Positions 23,587 to 36,557 of a stretch of DNA of 64,000 nucleotides are shown here, in pieces. The notes under the pieces are model-generated. The model saw nothing but the letters and a program-made list of their open reading frames with translations, was not told the origin of the DNA and searched no databases. This stretch comes from Muricea muricata (lineage: Eukaryota > Cnidaria > Anthozoa > Malacalcyonacea > Plexauridae): assembly GCA_963855995.1 (NCBI GenBank), contig OY979728.1, positions 9,322,004-9,386,003 on the forward strand, in the 5' to 3' direction. The position numbers and the translations under genes are program-made. How positions within the stretch are numbered: the first letter of the stretch is position 1; every line of letters starts with the position of its first letter.

Positions 23587-26500
23587 GATGTTGAGCCTAC
23601 GGTGCAGATTATTACAGTATGCGGTATTCGTTGGCATCAATGGTTGGCATGGCAACAACATTTTTTCGATATTTTCTGTTTCATGTTATGGCATCTTCCT
23701 TTTTAAGCTCTTCCGAGGGCGAAATGCGTCAATTGCTCGAGGAAAAAGACTTAAAATGTATAATAAAGCAATTATCGGATTCGGTTTTTGTGATATGCAA
23801 AATTATCAATCTCTCGGTAAGAGTTATCTGACTCGCCTTCGGCTCGGCTGATAACTCTTACCTCGACATTGATAATTCCGCATATCACAAAAACCTCATC
23901 CAATAATTGTTTAATATGTTATAGTTTATAAATTACTCGTAACTATCATCTCATGATTTAATTCTTTCTACTATTGCAAAGGGTGATGGGATGTGAAAAA
24001 AACGCACAAGAAAAGAAAAGAATGAACGATCCTGGACGACAAGACCCACAAAACAACAATCCACAAGAATGAGAAGACACGACATTGTAATAGAAAGTAG
24101 TGGTAATGTGCAAGTTAGTGGAAAACAAGATACTTATTATTGAGGGATCAAAGAGGATTTAATAGATATTTCTCGTTAATGAAAAAGAGAAGACAGCAAA
24201 TTAAGTGAAAAAAATTGGATTGAAATAACATTGATATCAAATACATTCAACAAAATAATTAAATAGAATACCTAGGAGTTTGGCAGTCAATTTTCGAGTC
24301 AAAAAACAGGTAAAAATATGGTAAATGTCGACAATATTTTTTAAAGAAACAATACCTTAACGCCTGGAAATTTCGTCTCTAACATTTGGATTTGGATATT
24401 TCTAAAAACAAAACAAAATAACATGTAGGATTGAACGTTTTACAAAAATAAGTTTCGTAATAATGCCACTAAATTATAGTTGATGGATTTGGTCACTATT
24501 TTTGGTTTGCACATGCCGTCATTTCGTGTGATTGGGCGCCATCTTGGTTGACTCTGCAGATTACTTCAGCTGTTTACAGCGAAACACTAGTGTCAATTTA
24601 CTATTTCATCGTTAGTTTTAGCGTATTATGAATGATACTTTAAAGATGTATGGCTCGATAGGATCAGATATAATGAATAGATACTTTGTGGTTGCCATGT
24701 GTTTCAAACGTCAACAAAGATGGCGTCGATTGTAAACGATCAATTCCGTCGTTCTACCTTTAAAGAATGTGTTCTCTGGTTAAAAAGCGAGAAAATTTGA
24801 CTTGTATTCCAATTCACCGTAGCAAAACAAATGGTGGCATGTCGATTTTACCAGAATTTAATGCGGGTATCAATCAAGAATAGCAGTGAAATGATATTTA
24901 ACATAAGCTAATGGACGGAATTTTAACACAAGTGACAAAATAACCTATCTGTCTGTTCCTCAAACGAGGTTAATTTACCTTAAGTTTTTAAACGATTTCA
25001 GACCGCAAGGCATTCTGGTAAAATCAACACCCGCCATCTTTTTGCTACATTAAATTCCCAAGGGAATATATCATTTCTTTGTTTCTTAGCTAATTTGGTT
25101 CATACATCCATGCAAATCAGTAGGATCATTATATTTTTTTGTGCATTTTAAATTCCCATGGGAATACAGCATGCTTTGTTTCAATGGTGATGCGTCTGTT
25201 TATGGTAATTACTGCATAATGCGAATCCTCTTTGATTATTAATATGATAAGTATCTTGGTGCTTTCAGATTTGTTTTGGTAAGCAGGAACAATGAAGTCA
25301 TTGTTTGTGTACACTAAAGCAAATTACGAAGGTGGTTTGAGAGCAGCTGCGAGGTACCATGCAAATGAAGGCGTTTCGGTTAAATAAGTGTGAGAATTAC
25401 GGCATTAAAAATTGCATGTCATCTACACTTAAGGATATAAGTTGCCAAAAAAAAAACAACTTTAGTGAATCTGTTGAGTTTCAATTGCTTTTTATTTTTG
25501 CCTAATTCTCATGCTTATTTGACCAAGCCTTGGACTTTGGTAAGTATCAGGGGCCGGTTGTATCAAAGGCGTTTAGCTTAAACGGTGGATAAGTCAAAAA
25601 TATGAAACAAGTTTCCATGTTGTATAAACAAACCAGCTGAAGTTATTTGACCTGAGAAGAACAATTATATATAAAACTAAATATTTATTCTATTTCAACT
25701 CATAATTTCGGTTCCGTACTAGGTGTAAAACTGATTTTTAAATTTCACTTATCCACCGTTTAAGCTAAACGCCTTTGATACAACCGGCCCCAGGTTTATA
25801 TTTACTCCGGAACAGTTAACACAACGAAAAGCCCATGCCCATTCAGCTAAGGTTTTACGTTTGAAAATTCAATCAAAAACTCAGTCTAAGTGGGTTTAAG
25901 TAGCTAGAGATAACGTAATTTATCTTTTTATTTTGCTTTTTTGTTTATAACGTAATTTATTAGCTAAATGTATGCACTGCGAGGGTGTGCGCCGTGTGTA
26001 AGTTGCATGGGGTTAGGTTTATTAAAGGAATTAAAATTTTTGAAAGTATGCTTAAAAACCAAAATCTGTCGTCACTTCTAACAAAACAGTTAAGAGTAGG
26101 TTTCAACATCAACTAAATTGATCTATACTATTAACTAAGAAAAATGCGAATTAAGTTTTATATTTTGCAAGCAAATTTTAAATAGAATTCTCACCTGTTT
26201 TTATGTACGAGCTTTTTCTGTTTACGTTTGATCTAAAATATCCAAATAAATTGCATTTAAAATGCATACTTTACCGAAATTTTAACTCTTTTAATTTTCG
26301 AAATTGGGTGGCAGTCGGGGTGGTGGTGGTGCATGCGGGTTTATCAGCTGTGAGTGACTGTGCGATGGTGAGGAAAGTGAAGGTAACGAATGGAATGCAG
26401 GAGCTTAGAACTGAGGAAGACAGCTTAGAACTGAGGCAGGTAGGCAGTTGGTAGGATCAGCGGGGGGCACTTGACATTTTGGCTTTGGGAATCAAATTTG

Positions 26501-29500
26501 CATGCTAAGTACTTAAGTCACTAACGTTTGTTGTTTTAATTTGTTAGGTACGCGCGGCTGCTCTCTAGGGAAGATCAACTTAGCAATTGTATTAGCACTT
26601 ACAAAGTTGGTCTTCTCTTTGCCGGCTACCCCGGCCAGTTCTCCGAGTGCTACTTCCACCGTGAATAAGTAGAAGTACTTGTACTACATGTATAAGTACT
26701 TCTACTTAGGTGGAAGTGGCACTTGGGGAGCTGGCCGGGGTAGGGGGATTTTTTTTATTCAATTTCTCAATTCCCATGGGAATTGAATTTTTAATTAAAA
26801 AGGGGTCACAAGTAAATTTTGTAAACAATTTATTGAAAAAATTTGTAAAGATTACATACAATTTGAATAACAATAAAAAGAGATTAACTACCACACATTG
26901 TACTTATTAAAATAACAACAGAAGAAAACAGAACATGGCAGAGAGAACAATAACACAAGTGAATGAACAAAGTCCTAAAAAACTTGGGTCTTTTCAACGT
27001 AAGTAAATGTTTATACTTCAAAATATATTATAACAATGAAACAACTTGAAGTGATAAATTTTGAGAGTTTTGCAAAGGTTTACCCAGCATATAACGAGTT
27101 GTTTCACAATTACAAAGAAAAACATGTGGCTCAAAACATGCAACTGATAGAGATGACGAGAAGGCTTAACAAGTCTAAGTAGAAAGGTTTTCAAAAGTTA
27201 GTCACATTTTTATAACCATATGTAACTACCCTGTCAACTCTCCCAGTGGGAAGAACCGGAGTACCCGGAGAAAACCCACGAGTTTTGGCGGAGCGTTGAC
27301 CAACGCTTTTTCAAATACAGCCAGCCTCACAGAAGAAAGGTATTTTTGTCAAAAGAAAAATATTATTTTTAATCAATTGTGCTTTTATAAGTCAGAAAAA
27401 ATACATGCACGAATTACCAACGAATTTTGATGGCTTTGAGACACGCAACGTGGGCACATAATTCTTCCTAAAAATACTTTTTTGTACTCGAAACAACCCT
27501 TCAAAACGTCGAAAAACAACGAAGAAACGATTTTTTTATAAATTCCAAATTGACCAAGCTGTAATGTTCGGAGCCACATTTTTCTTATTGCGTTTCTAAC
27601 CTGACAATGTGAAATGCACTAAACATTGCTACCTTTATTTTTTTTTAACAAAAAATTCAAAAATACATAGAATAAAAACCAAGCATTTTTAGAATATTGT
27701 GTGTAGCACGACATTTTTCAGAAACCAATCTCTTACACTTTTCTTTGCATAACAGTGCATGCGATCTATTTTTCGCAAAAAAATACAAAGAAAGTCTCAG
27801 ACATCTCATTTTTCTGGTGGGCACAAGAACAGAAGCTTTTTGTTCAAATTGTGATAATTTATTTGAGATAACTTTGGGCAAAATTCTATTTTTCATTGAA
27901 AACAGCCGAAAAATCAATGCTTTGGCTTTGCCCAGCAACTAATGAAGTCACTCGATAGTGAAGTTGCTTTATATACAATTGATAGTTTCAGTGTTAAAGA
28001 GACCAAAATAAAAGTAGAAATACATAACTTAGATTGATCTTGGATTGAAAAGTAAAAAATTTATTCGAAGAATCAATTTAAATTTAGTCTTTTTGGAAGG
28101 TACCATTGTCAGGTTAGGAACATATCTCTTTGAAGTATAAATTCATCTCTACTTACTTGTTGAAAAGACTATATTCAAGAGCCATGTAAACCTGTTTTCT
28201 TATATTATTATTACCACGCAAGTATTACAAAGTGGAATATTTGAAATGTAAACTTGAACTGAAGCAAAGGAAATGCACATACAAATTCAGAAATATTTCA
28301 ATTGCCAAAATACAAATTCACCACAACCAAACAATATAAAAAGTTCCAGTAGGCAATATGTTGTAATTTTAATTAAGAAACTTATAAAGTAATAAATCAT
28401 ACAGGAAACACAAAAGAAATCATTTTCTCATCTTACAGAATCGGTATTTTCAAAATCACTTTGCTATAGATCTGATGTATAAAATTGACGAGTTTCACAA
28501 GCCATTTACAACATTCGCATCTGTGTATGTCAGATATCTCGCCTTCAGCTTGGGTTTCTATATCCGATACAACCCGGTCACTTGTATTGTAAATAGTACA
28601 AATCAAAATTGTTATCAAATCAAAGTCTCAAACTAATTTAAATTATTCTACTCCATATAATGCCAGACAGTTTTACTTTTTCTCAGGAAAGACCTTATGT
28701 TCAACAAGGTAAATTTGGCATGTTAATTAAGAAGTCTGTAAAATTTGAAATTGCATAGTATCAACTAAAAGCTTCATGTGACTTAAAACTTTTTCAAGTC
28801 GATGTAATACGAAGAACTCTGGTAAAGTATTTACTGTATCCAGGCATCAATAGAAAACTTTTAAAATTAAAAATTGTAGTTACTTATACTTATTATTGGC
28901 CAACATCTGTACTGCTTGTTTATCTAGAAAATCTGGCATACTGTCAATTTTTTTAGTCCAAGGAAACTTTTTTACTCTTAAATTCTTACATCTGCCACAT
29001 CTTTTCTTTGCTAATAAAAAGAGCCCACAGAATTTATTTGGCAAGTTGTGGTTTTCTTTTTCATTTAAGATATGTAATTAATTGATAAAGTTAAAGAACA
29101 ACTGCATCAGTTCATCTCAATTCCAAACAAGTTCCACTTTGTAAACAAAAGACAATATGCTAGCTTATTTTGTCCTTAATAAGTAGTTCATCTTAAAGTT
29201 TGAAAGTCAACATTCTAGTACAAAATCACAAAGTCTGTATCTAAGATAAATTACCAGTAGTATAAAATATTACAAAGTATTTTTTTAACTTTAAAGGGTC
29301 CAATATAACATTGAGAACTATTGTGATTTTCAAATGAACTTTCCAAACTTTCAAATGAACACTCAAAGCCAGCTTAAACAAAAGATGATTGAGATAGTAA
29401 ACCAGGAAATAACATAGGTGTTGTAATTTTTTATCAAAAATATGATATAGTGCATATAACAGAAACATTTCAATTAAAAAGTAGAAATATATTTCCTGTG

Positions 29501-30420
29501 GTTACTTTTAATTGCTATATATATTGAAATTTTAGTATAATAATGGATGTTTTTGTTTCTGGCAAAGTCACCTCAATCTCCTTATGTTTAACCAACATTA
29601 CAAAGTCAAATAATGACAAACACGAATGATTAAACACAAATTTATATTTTAATGGGTAAAAATAAATATGTCCAAATTAGTATAATCATGCATATAGGTC
29701 TATTAGGGTACCAATTTTTAGAAACAGAATTGTGTTGTTTAGAGGCATAACATATAAAATTGCTAGATTTGATATTTCAGTTTTTTAAGAAAGCCTTTTG
29801 TATGTGTTTTCATGAACTCTTGGGCCATAATTCAATTGATTTGAACCAAATAAGATTCTAACTTTCTTTTAAAACACAGTTCATCATTATTTGACTTTTT
29901 CTAAGATTAAAATGCTTCTGGAGCACATGAGATTCCACGGTATGTGTACCCACAAAATAATCGTCAAATTAGGTGAGAATGAAACCGTCATGTCCAAAAT
30001 TATACCGTCCCAAATTGTCCCATATTCAATATTGTACATGCAATATTCCAATACCTTTAACAATTTCATTTTTCATAATCTTCCAGTTGTTGAGAGGAGG
30101 TTAAGCATTTTGTTGATCTACAAACAAATTTCAAAGAATTCTATTGAAGATAGATAACTGAAATGGTAAACAAACTGCAAAAGATAACAATGCAAGTGGT
30201 TGTGTAAAAACTAAAGACCACGTAAAGTCGGCCATTCTGTACAGTGTTTGGATTTGACAGTTTGAATTTTAATTGCCTCAAGAAAAGTCTAAAAGGCATT
30301 AAAAACATAACATTCCTTGTTCTTTTTTAACATCCCGACCTTGCACGACTCCCACATCCTGCTCCGTCTCCTCCTATCCACCTCCCACCCTCAAGGCCCT
30401 GTCACACGGTGCAATTTTTC

Positions 30421-31069
30421 CAGTGAACTCAAATAAGACTGGAACGATACCTTCAGGTAAATAGCCTGAGCTTTGGGTGAAGCCAAGATGGCGGAAATTG
30501 AAGGCCGTCTTGTAGGTATAAAACACGCGTGTTTTCTGCGTGGGCTTCGCGGGAGCTGAAAAATGACTAAAGTTTTCCGATCGATGTTTTTCAGTTTTTG
30601 CACCTAAATGCTGCAGATTTTAACAATAAATACCCACCTAAAAGCTAAAAACTAAACGGAAAGGTAAGATTAATCCAACTGCAGTCCATATTATTCTGTG
30701 TTTTGTTCGAATTTCTCATAGGTGGTAAAAAAACAAAAGTTTACTTGTGTTTCTCCACGGGGTTTTTTCTGAACTTGAATTTCATTCGCCAAATAACTTT
30801 GCTTTTTATGATGAACTGTTTCTAAAATATGGTTATTCTGAAAGACCACTTGCTATAATTTCTAGAGCCAAGGGAAAGCCGTACTAAAAAAAATAGTCGG
30901 CCGAAAATATGAAATTTTCACATGAGATGATGCCGATTTTTCATACGGAATTCAATAATATTTCCGCACAGGGGCCTGGATCATACCTACAAGCCAGGCT
31001 TCAAATTCCGCCATCTTGGCTTCAAAATTTTAGCTCCACGTAGCGTTCCAGTCTTATTTGAGTTCACTG
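30421..31069. mobile_element. hAT-like MITE (649 bp), right arm only
   Basis: The ends are CAGTGAACTCAAATAAGACT and its exact inverse, identical for at least 26 bp. They are flanked by the 8-bp direct repeat AATTTTTC (30413-30420 and 31070-31077). The left arm at about 1985-2002 has the uninterrupted GTGCAAGAAAAATTGCACC site. Known family fact: 8-bp target duplications with CAGTG-like termini are characteristic of hAT transposons. No transposase frame is seen, so it is non-autonomous. Confidence 0.9.
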
Positions 31070-31744
31070 AATTTTTCTTGCACTTGTAACTGCTCCGTCT
31101 CCTTCTCTATCCACCTCTTACCCTTAAGGCCCTGTCACACGGTGCACTTTTCCTTGCATTCACCGTAGCAAAAAAGATGGCGACATGTCGATTTTACCAG
31201 AATGCATTGCAGGTATCAAGAAAGAATACGTGGGAAAAGATGACAAGAAACAAAGCTACTGGATTGAAATTTTAACACAAGTGTGAAAATAACCTATTGT
31301 CTTCTGTCTGTTCTTCAAAAGACGTTAATTTGCCTTTTTAAACAATTTCAGACTGCCATGCACTCTGGTAAAATCGACATTTGCCATCTTTTTTGCTACA
31401 GGGAAAATCTACTCTTAAGTAAATTTGTGACAAATGTTTGGTACGTTAAAAAACCCCAGCAAACTGTGATGGAAACTTGCATTTGCCAATTTTACATCTC
31501 CCAATAGTAGAATTGCATTTCAAGTTGCAAGAAAAATTGCATTGTGACAGGACCTTTATTCTCCAGTGTTCCAGCCAACCTGCTCCCACCATTAGATGGA
31601 AAGTCCTTTTTTCACTACATTTTAGTAATTAGGCTACCCCCCTCCTCTCACAAGTCTGTAATCGCCTGACGAAATCAATTGGTCGACAGTCCAAGGCATG
31701 TTTTGTAATCGAAATTCACAAAATTAAAATTAAATTGCCTTTTT

Positions 31745-33666
31745 ACTCCGCCTGCCGTAGGCGAGGCGGAGTTTTAAATTCGCCCGGTTTCTGTTTTTTT
31801 TTTTCGGTGTCAGAAGTCGGTGCCGCCGCTAATGGGTGATACCGCTGGGCACAAGCCGCGTGAGCCGACCTAAACACGTCGTTTAAACTCAATTTCCAGC
31901 GGAATATGTCAACAAAACACGCATTTTAACATGTATGCTAGAACATCTAAACCGCAAGAAGGTTTTACGTGCAAAAATTCTCATGCAAAATGTTTTAAAA
32001 CGACAAATTCCACCGCGAAACTTTACCGAGGAGCGATGAGAGCGTGCTTCTGTCATTTTCTGTTGTATTCCTACTTTTAAGGAAATTTAGAAATTTCTAC
32101 ACAAGAATCAAACGCAAATTCTACTGAAATATCTACATACAAAACACAATTTTTAACATGTAATAGTCAACAAAAAGGGACAGGAAGGTTCTTTATCAAA
32201 AAATTGCTCCAGAAATGTTTTAAAACGGCAAATAAAAGGTAAGAGACATTTTACATTCCAATTCCAGAAATACATATGTTAGTCTAAAGTTCCCAACAAA
32301 TTATATCGTGGAGACTTCAGACTTAATAGCTTAGTCTAATTTTTAATTTTTGTTGTTTTTATGAGCGATTTTAATACTTGTTTTGTTAGAACGTCACGTT
32401 GAATAGTTGACTCAGAGAAAGGATTTCAAATTGGATATCACAGAAAATACAGATCACAGAAATACTTTTAAGTCGATTACTGTAAAGATTGTTGCTATAA
32501 TTATTAAAATAGCAAGAAAAAAACTCAAAAATGCAAAATAAAAAAAAGAACAAAATTTAACTTAAATTTAGTAAAATTTCAACTGGCACTTTCTTAATTT
32601 GCCAAAACTTTATCAGACACCCTGCCTATATACCAATGTTTTAACTGACACCTGAAGCTTTCTGGAAGTAAATACTTTGTCAGCATGTCGAAAGTCTAAC
32701 TGACAACTTGTGGGCATGTACAGGTCAAAGTCTAACCGACATCTTGTCAACAACCCAAAAGCCTAACTGATATCTTTTCAACAAGTGAAAAGCCTTACCG
32801 ACATCTTGTCAACAAGCCAAAAGCCTTACCGGCATCTTGTCAACAAGCCAAAAGCCTAACCAACATCTTGTCAACAAGCCAAAAGCCTAACTGGCATCTT
32901 GTCAACAAGCCAAAAACCTAACCGACATCTTGTCAACATGCCAAAAATCTAACTAGGAGCATATCAACATGTCAAAAGTCCATTTCAAAGCTTGTCCACA
33001 TATCAAAAGACTAACTCAGATCTTATCAACATGTCAAAAGTCTGCTCGAAAACTTGTCAACTAGTCAAAATCCTTACCAACATTTTATAAACATGCCAAA
33101 TATTTACCTGACACCTTATCAACACATCAAATATCTAATTCAAAGCTGGTCAATATATCAAAAGGCTAGCCAACATTTTCCCAACAAATTATATCGTGGA
33201 GACTTCAGGCAGTGTGCTACAGAATAGATTTAATAAATTGATGGATTTAATAGACTGATGTATTGTATACACTTTTAGTAAAATTTTCTTTACTTGCAAA
33301 ATAAAACAGCTATTTGTTGGTGGCATTATGGCAAAAGAATCTTGTTTAACATATGTACTATTAAAGTCTTTAATCTAAATTAAATTCTAAAAAATGCAAT
33401 CCTACTAGGACTCTGGACAGAGTGCCTGGCAGGTCACTCAGACATTGATTTTTGGTTATCTTAGTGATTGCATAAGATGTGCTAGCAATGTCTTAAAATG
33501 CCTTGGAAGGTACCGTAATAATAATTGATTTAAAAAGGAATTAGTTGGACAGAACAGAAATAAGTGAATGTACCCCACCCCCAATGAACTCTCTAGTTAC
33601 AGCCCTGCCTGGCCTTGTGCCCATTTTCGTTTGGCAGGCGGAGTGAACGCCTTAGCAGGCGTCTTG
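31745..33666. mobile_element. Element with hairpin-like ends and internal minisatellite
   Basis: The left end begins ACTCCGCCTGCCGTAGGCGA and closes a small hairpin with AGGCGGAGT. The right end carries the inverse GGCAGGCGGAGT (33633-33644) followed by GAACGCCTTAGCAGGCGTC, another GC-rich inverted pair. The interior is AT-rich and contains a 31-bp tandem repeat. The element starts exactly where palindrome symmetry ends. No coding frame or target duplication was identified; calling it a single mobile element is inference. Confidence 0.5.
32625..33180. repeat. 31-bp minisatellite
   Basis: Tandem units of CTTGTCAACAAGCCAAAAGC plus CTAACCGACAT, period 31 bp measured between successive CAACAAG blocks at 32841 and 32872. 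Units are most regular from 32760 to 32940 and decay outward, with variants such as TCAACATGTCAAAAGTC. Each unit contains a short inverted pair (CTTGTcaACAAG). Confidence 0.85.
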
Positions 33667-33744
33667 TTTTAAATTTAGTATACAATACCTCTACTAACTA
33701 TGCTTCGTATGGTCAGTGTATATCAGCTAACGCACCATCTTCAT

Positions 33745-33815
33745 CTTCATGGCTCCAGGAATTGAACCTGGAAACCTAATTAGGTCCACTCTAATTAGGT
33801 ACCTCCAGGGCCTTT
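33745..33815. repeat. tRNA-like T-arm fragment next to a small inverted repeat
   Basis: On the minus strand CCAGGTTCAATTCCTGG forms a perfect T-arm-like hairpin. It is preceded by CCTAATTAGAGTGGACCTAATTAGG, an inverted pair. No complete tRNA fold is present; probably a SINE fragment. Confidence 0.4.
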
Positions 33816-34065
33816 TTTTGTTAGCACTTAGTAATAAGGTTACATGCGTGACATAACAAAACATATAGAAGGTAGAAAATGTAGTAATGGATCACTAACT
33901 TAAACACTAACTTTCCGACGAAGGGCTATAAATCGCAACGTCGAATGCTGCGTCCAATACTTGCAACGTAGAATTCTGATTTTATCGTTTCAGGTACAGT
34001 AGTGAAAGAACCAATATTTCAAGCTGCTACAACTAAAGTACTGTATGCCAAGCAACGGAACGGCT

Positions 34066-34436
34066 AAAAGGAGAGTTATCAAGTGGAGAGTTACCTCTGA
34101 GAGTTATGATTCAGACCAGTTTTCCTAATGATCACACTCAATTTTTTTAACTCTCTCGACAATTTTTTGAACTAACATGGGACAGTTATATTTGACGTAA
34201 CTCCCTCTCTCTCTTGCCAATATTTATGAAGATGTTGAAGAGTTATCATTCTTTTATAACTCTGAGCCGCGTTCACCATTCTGGCGATGAAAAAATGTTT
34301 TCTCAAAACGGCCGGCAGGACTCTATTCATCGCAATGATCGTGTTTATGTGTCATTGAGAAATGTGAACGTGGTTTGGGCATGGATCGGACGTAACTCTC
34401 GAAAGATAACTCTCCGCTTCATAACTTTCCCTTTAA
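34066..34436. mobile_element. MITE with GAGAGTTA-rich inverted ends
   Basis: AAAGGAGAGTTATCAAGTGG with following AGAGTTACCTCTGAGAGTT is inverted at the other end as AACTCTCGAAAGATAACTCT, CCGCTTCATAACTTTCCCTTT. Inverted similarity spans about 40 bp with several mismatches. The interior is about 290 bp and non-coding. The target duplication is unclear. Confidence 0.65.
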
Positions 34437-34764
34437 TCATATCCTAAGCAAGTATAAGCGAAGGTTAGACATACAACCACGGTTAAAAATTGCTTTCTCT
34501 CTTTCTTATTGGGATTTAACAATTATTGGACTTTCATATAGAACTGTTTAAAGCTACCCAGGGAAATAGACACAGCGTACCAGAGTTTAAACGTACACGT
34601 TACATATAGTTTTGCATTATAACCCATCATTGTACATAGTTCATGCAGCTTTAACCCGTCAAAGACTATAGTTAGGGAGTCAAAAGCACTTGTTAAATAA
34701 AATATTTAGTCAGAGAATGTTTTTTAAACCTAAAGTTTACTTTAGATTAAAGAGTAATACTAAC

Positions 34765-34912
34765 CAGGTGTAATATACATGTCAGCTTGCTGTGAACCAT
34801 TGACACAAACCAATTCTCTTGTTATTTGCCTGTCATCCTCATCTCTTGCCAACCAACGATGACAAGGAAATTCAAATGCCTTACCACGAGCTTCGTCTTC
34901 AACTGTTGTTAC
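34765..34912 (-). pseudogene. PLAT-domain exon A (C-terminal half of a PLAT repeat)
   Basis: Translates without interruption between a CAG acceptor and a GTTAGT donor. It shows the signature of the second half of a PLAT (lipoxygenase-homology) repeat: FEFPCHRWLARDEDDRQ followed by ITREL. PLAT repeats are beta-sandwich lipid/protein-binding modules, arrayed in LOXHD1-type proteins. This exon is itself intact, but upstream PLAT exons in the same orientation (35374, 38747, 40403) contain stops, so I treat it as part of a decayed multi-PLAT gene. It could still belong to a living gene whose other exons lie outside the window. Confidence 0.6.
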
Positions 34913-35373
34913 CTGGTGAACATTAAAAATAATCTAGCTACTAATTGTTGTATTACATAATTATTTAGTAATTTATATATATGTTAAAACTGCCTATTGC
35001 AGCGCGACGGCTATAACTGGGGCCACTTAGACAACACTCGCGCATAGACTCCACCGCTATTATTGATAGCGAGGTTTAGATATGGAAACATGCCGTATCA
35101 AGGCTGCGTATCCGTGCATGACTATTACGGTTTACGATAATAGTTCGTTTACTTTTTTAATTTTAAGGCAATTGCTAATATGATTATTGTGAAATTGACA
35201 TAATTTCTTTTGCGCAACGATGATTGGACAATGTAATGTCGATTAAGAAAGTATTTGTACTATGCAAGTGCTTTCCCTGCACGAGTGTCAAGATACAACC
35301 GAAATTTAATATTTGGACGACCAAATTTTAGACTGACGCTAAGACCTTGGCTTCATCAAGCCCCAATACTTAC

Positions 35374-35477
35374 TTTATCCAAGAATCAGCCTGGTCCCAC
35401 TCTGCGGTTATCATGACCAATACCTAGTTTGATTAACTCACTAAGATCAATTCCCTCCAAAACGAAACGTATCCATT
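35374..35477 (-). pseudogene. PLAT-domain exon B with stop in place of the conserved Trp
   Basis: The minus-strand reading gives RFVLEGIDLSELIKLGIGHD, then NRRVGPG, a TGA stop (35386-35388), then FLDK and a GTAAGT donor. The usual PLAT consensus here is GPGWFLDKV, so the stop replaces the conserved tryptophan (TGG to TGA). The splice sites look normal. It pairs naturally with exon A downstream to make one PLAT repeat. Confidence 0.7.
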
Positions 35478-36557
35478 CTAAAGAGAGAAAACACAAAAAC
35501 AGTTGAATTGACGTAAACGGCATAACTACCAAGTATACAGTGCAAACCATGGTATTAGTTTTATAAGATATTTATGCCGTACGCATTCAAAATGAGCATT
35601 GCTATTCATTAAAACTTACGAACATTAAACAAAGTTGCGAGAAGATCCTGGCGATGTTGATATTTGATGTTAGTCACATGACCGAAAAAATACGGCGTTG
35701 TTCCATACCGAGGTGGACCACACTATTAGTTTTAAAAATATGATAACACGATAGGACGTCATTTTTAACTTAATTGGAAGTGGAAACGACATTCGTTATC
35801 CAAAAACAGCATAGGTAACAACAAGAGAATGTTTTAGTTAGAAAATAAACGAACTTGGTGTCATAGTTGGATTTTTCCAAAAATACGTGGAACGGCGGAA
35901 AAGAGGGATTTTGGACTTCTAAAATGGATTAGAATGCGAGGTATTAGGCGTTTGAAAGAGAACTGTTCGTAAATTATTACGATCAACGTCTGTCCACATT
36001 TTGAGAAAGTTTGCTTTGCCATGTACCTTCAAAACTAGCAATGATGGATTCCTGGTAAGCAATAATGATTCCAAAAATATACCTTAACTACTGTCATGGA
36101 AGAAACGTTTGAAACTGGATTGAGCGAAAAGTGCATGAAAGCACGGAATTTTCATTTTTTGACAGACAAGTCGAGATCAACATGATAATGCCCTAATGCT
36201 GGGAAAAGAAAAACCTGCTGAATGATTTTAGGTACCTGCCAAAGAAGTCCAAAAACCATGACCAGCCGACAATTTAAAAAAATAAAGTAATAAGCAAATT
36301 CCGAAAAAAAGACATCGTGAGAATGCAAGATGTGCTTCAAAACAAGACGCAGGTTCAAACTGTGAATTTTCAACTTTATTTCAAAGGCATCATCAGACAG
36401 AATGAAATACAATACAACTTAGATATATACAACGTAGAGAGAAAGCGTTTGATATGTGTCCCGAAGTTATGCAGATCCAAGCAAAGCGATTAGTTATATT
36501 TACAACAATGTTTATGTCACAAAGAAAGACTCTACAAGTAGAACAATGTTAGAATAG

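Larger units (their letters stand above)
18531..31744 (-). repeat. Right arm of giant palindrome
   Basis: Reverse complement of 846-17953 with roughly 1-2% substitutions by eye. It lacks the five left-arm insertions and has one of its own (30421-31069). It carries mirror copies of the shared MITEs and SINEs (for example 25551-25791, 21540-21735, 26615-26790, 24815-25050). No gene is recognisable. Confidence 0.95.

Noticed and set aside
846..31744. Giant transposon with arm-length terminal inverted repeats
   Set aside because: No target duplication at 846/31744, no transposase or other element gene within, and the interior spacer is only a repeat remnant.
32625..33180. CRISPR-like array (regular short repeats)
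   Set aside because: Units are contiguous 31-bp tandem repeats with no unique spacers, in a eukaryotic context.
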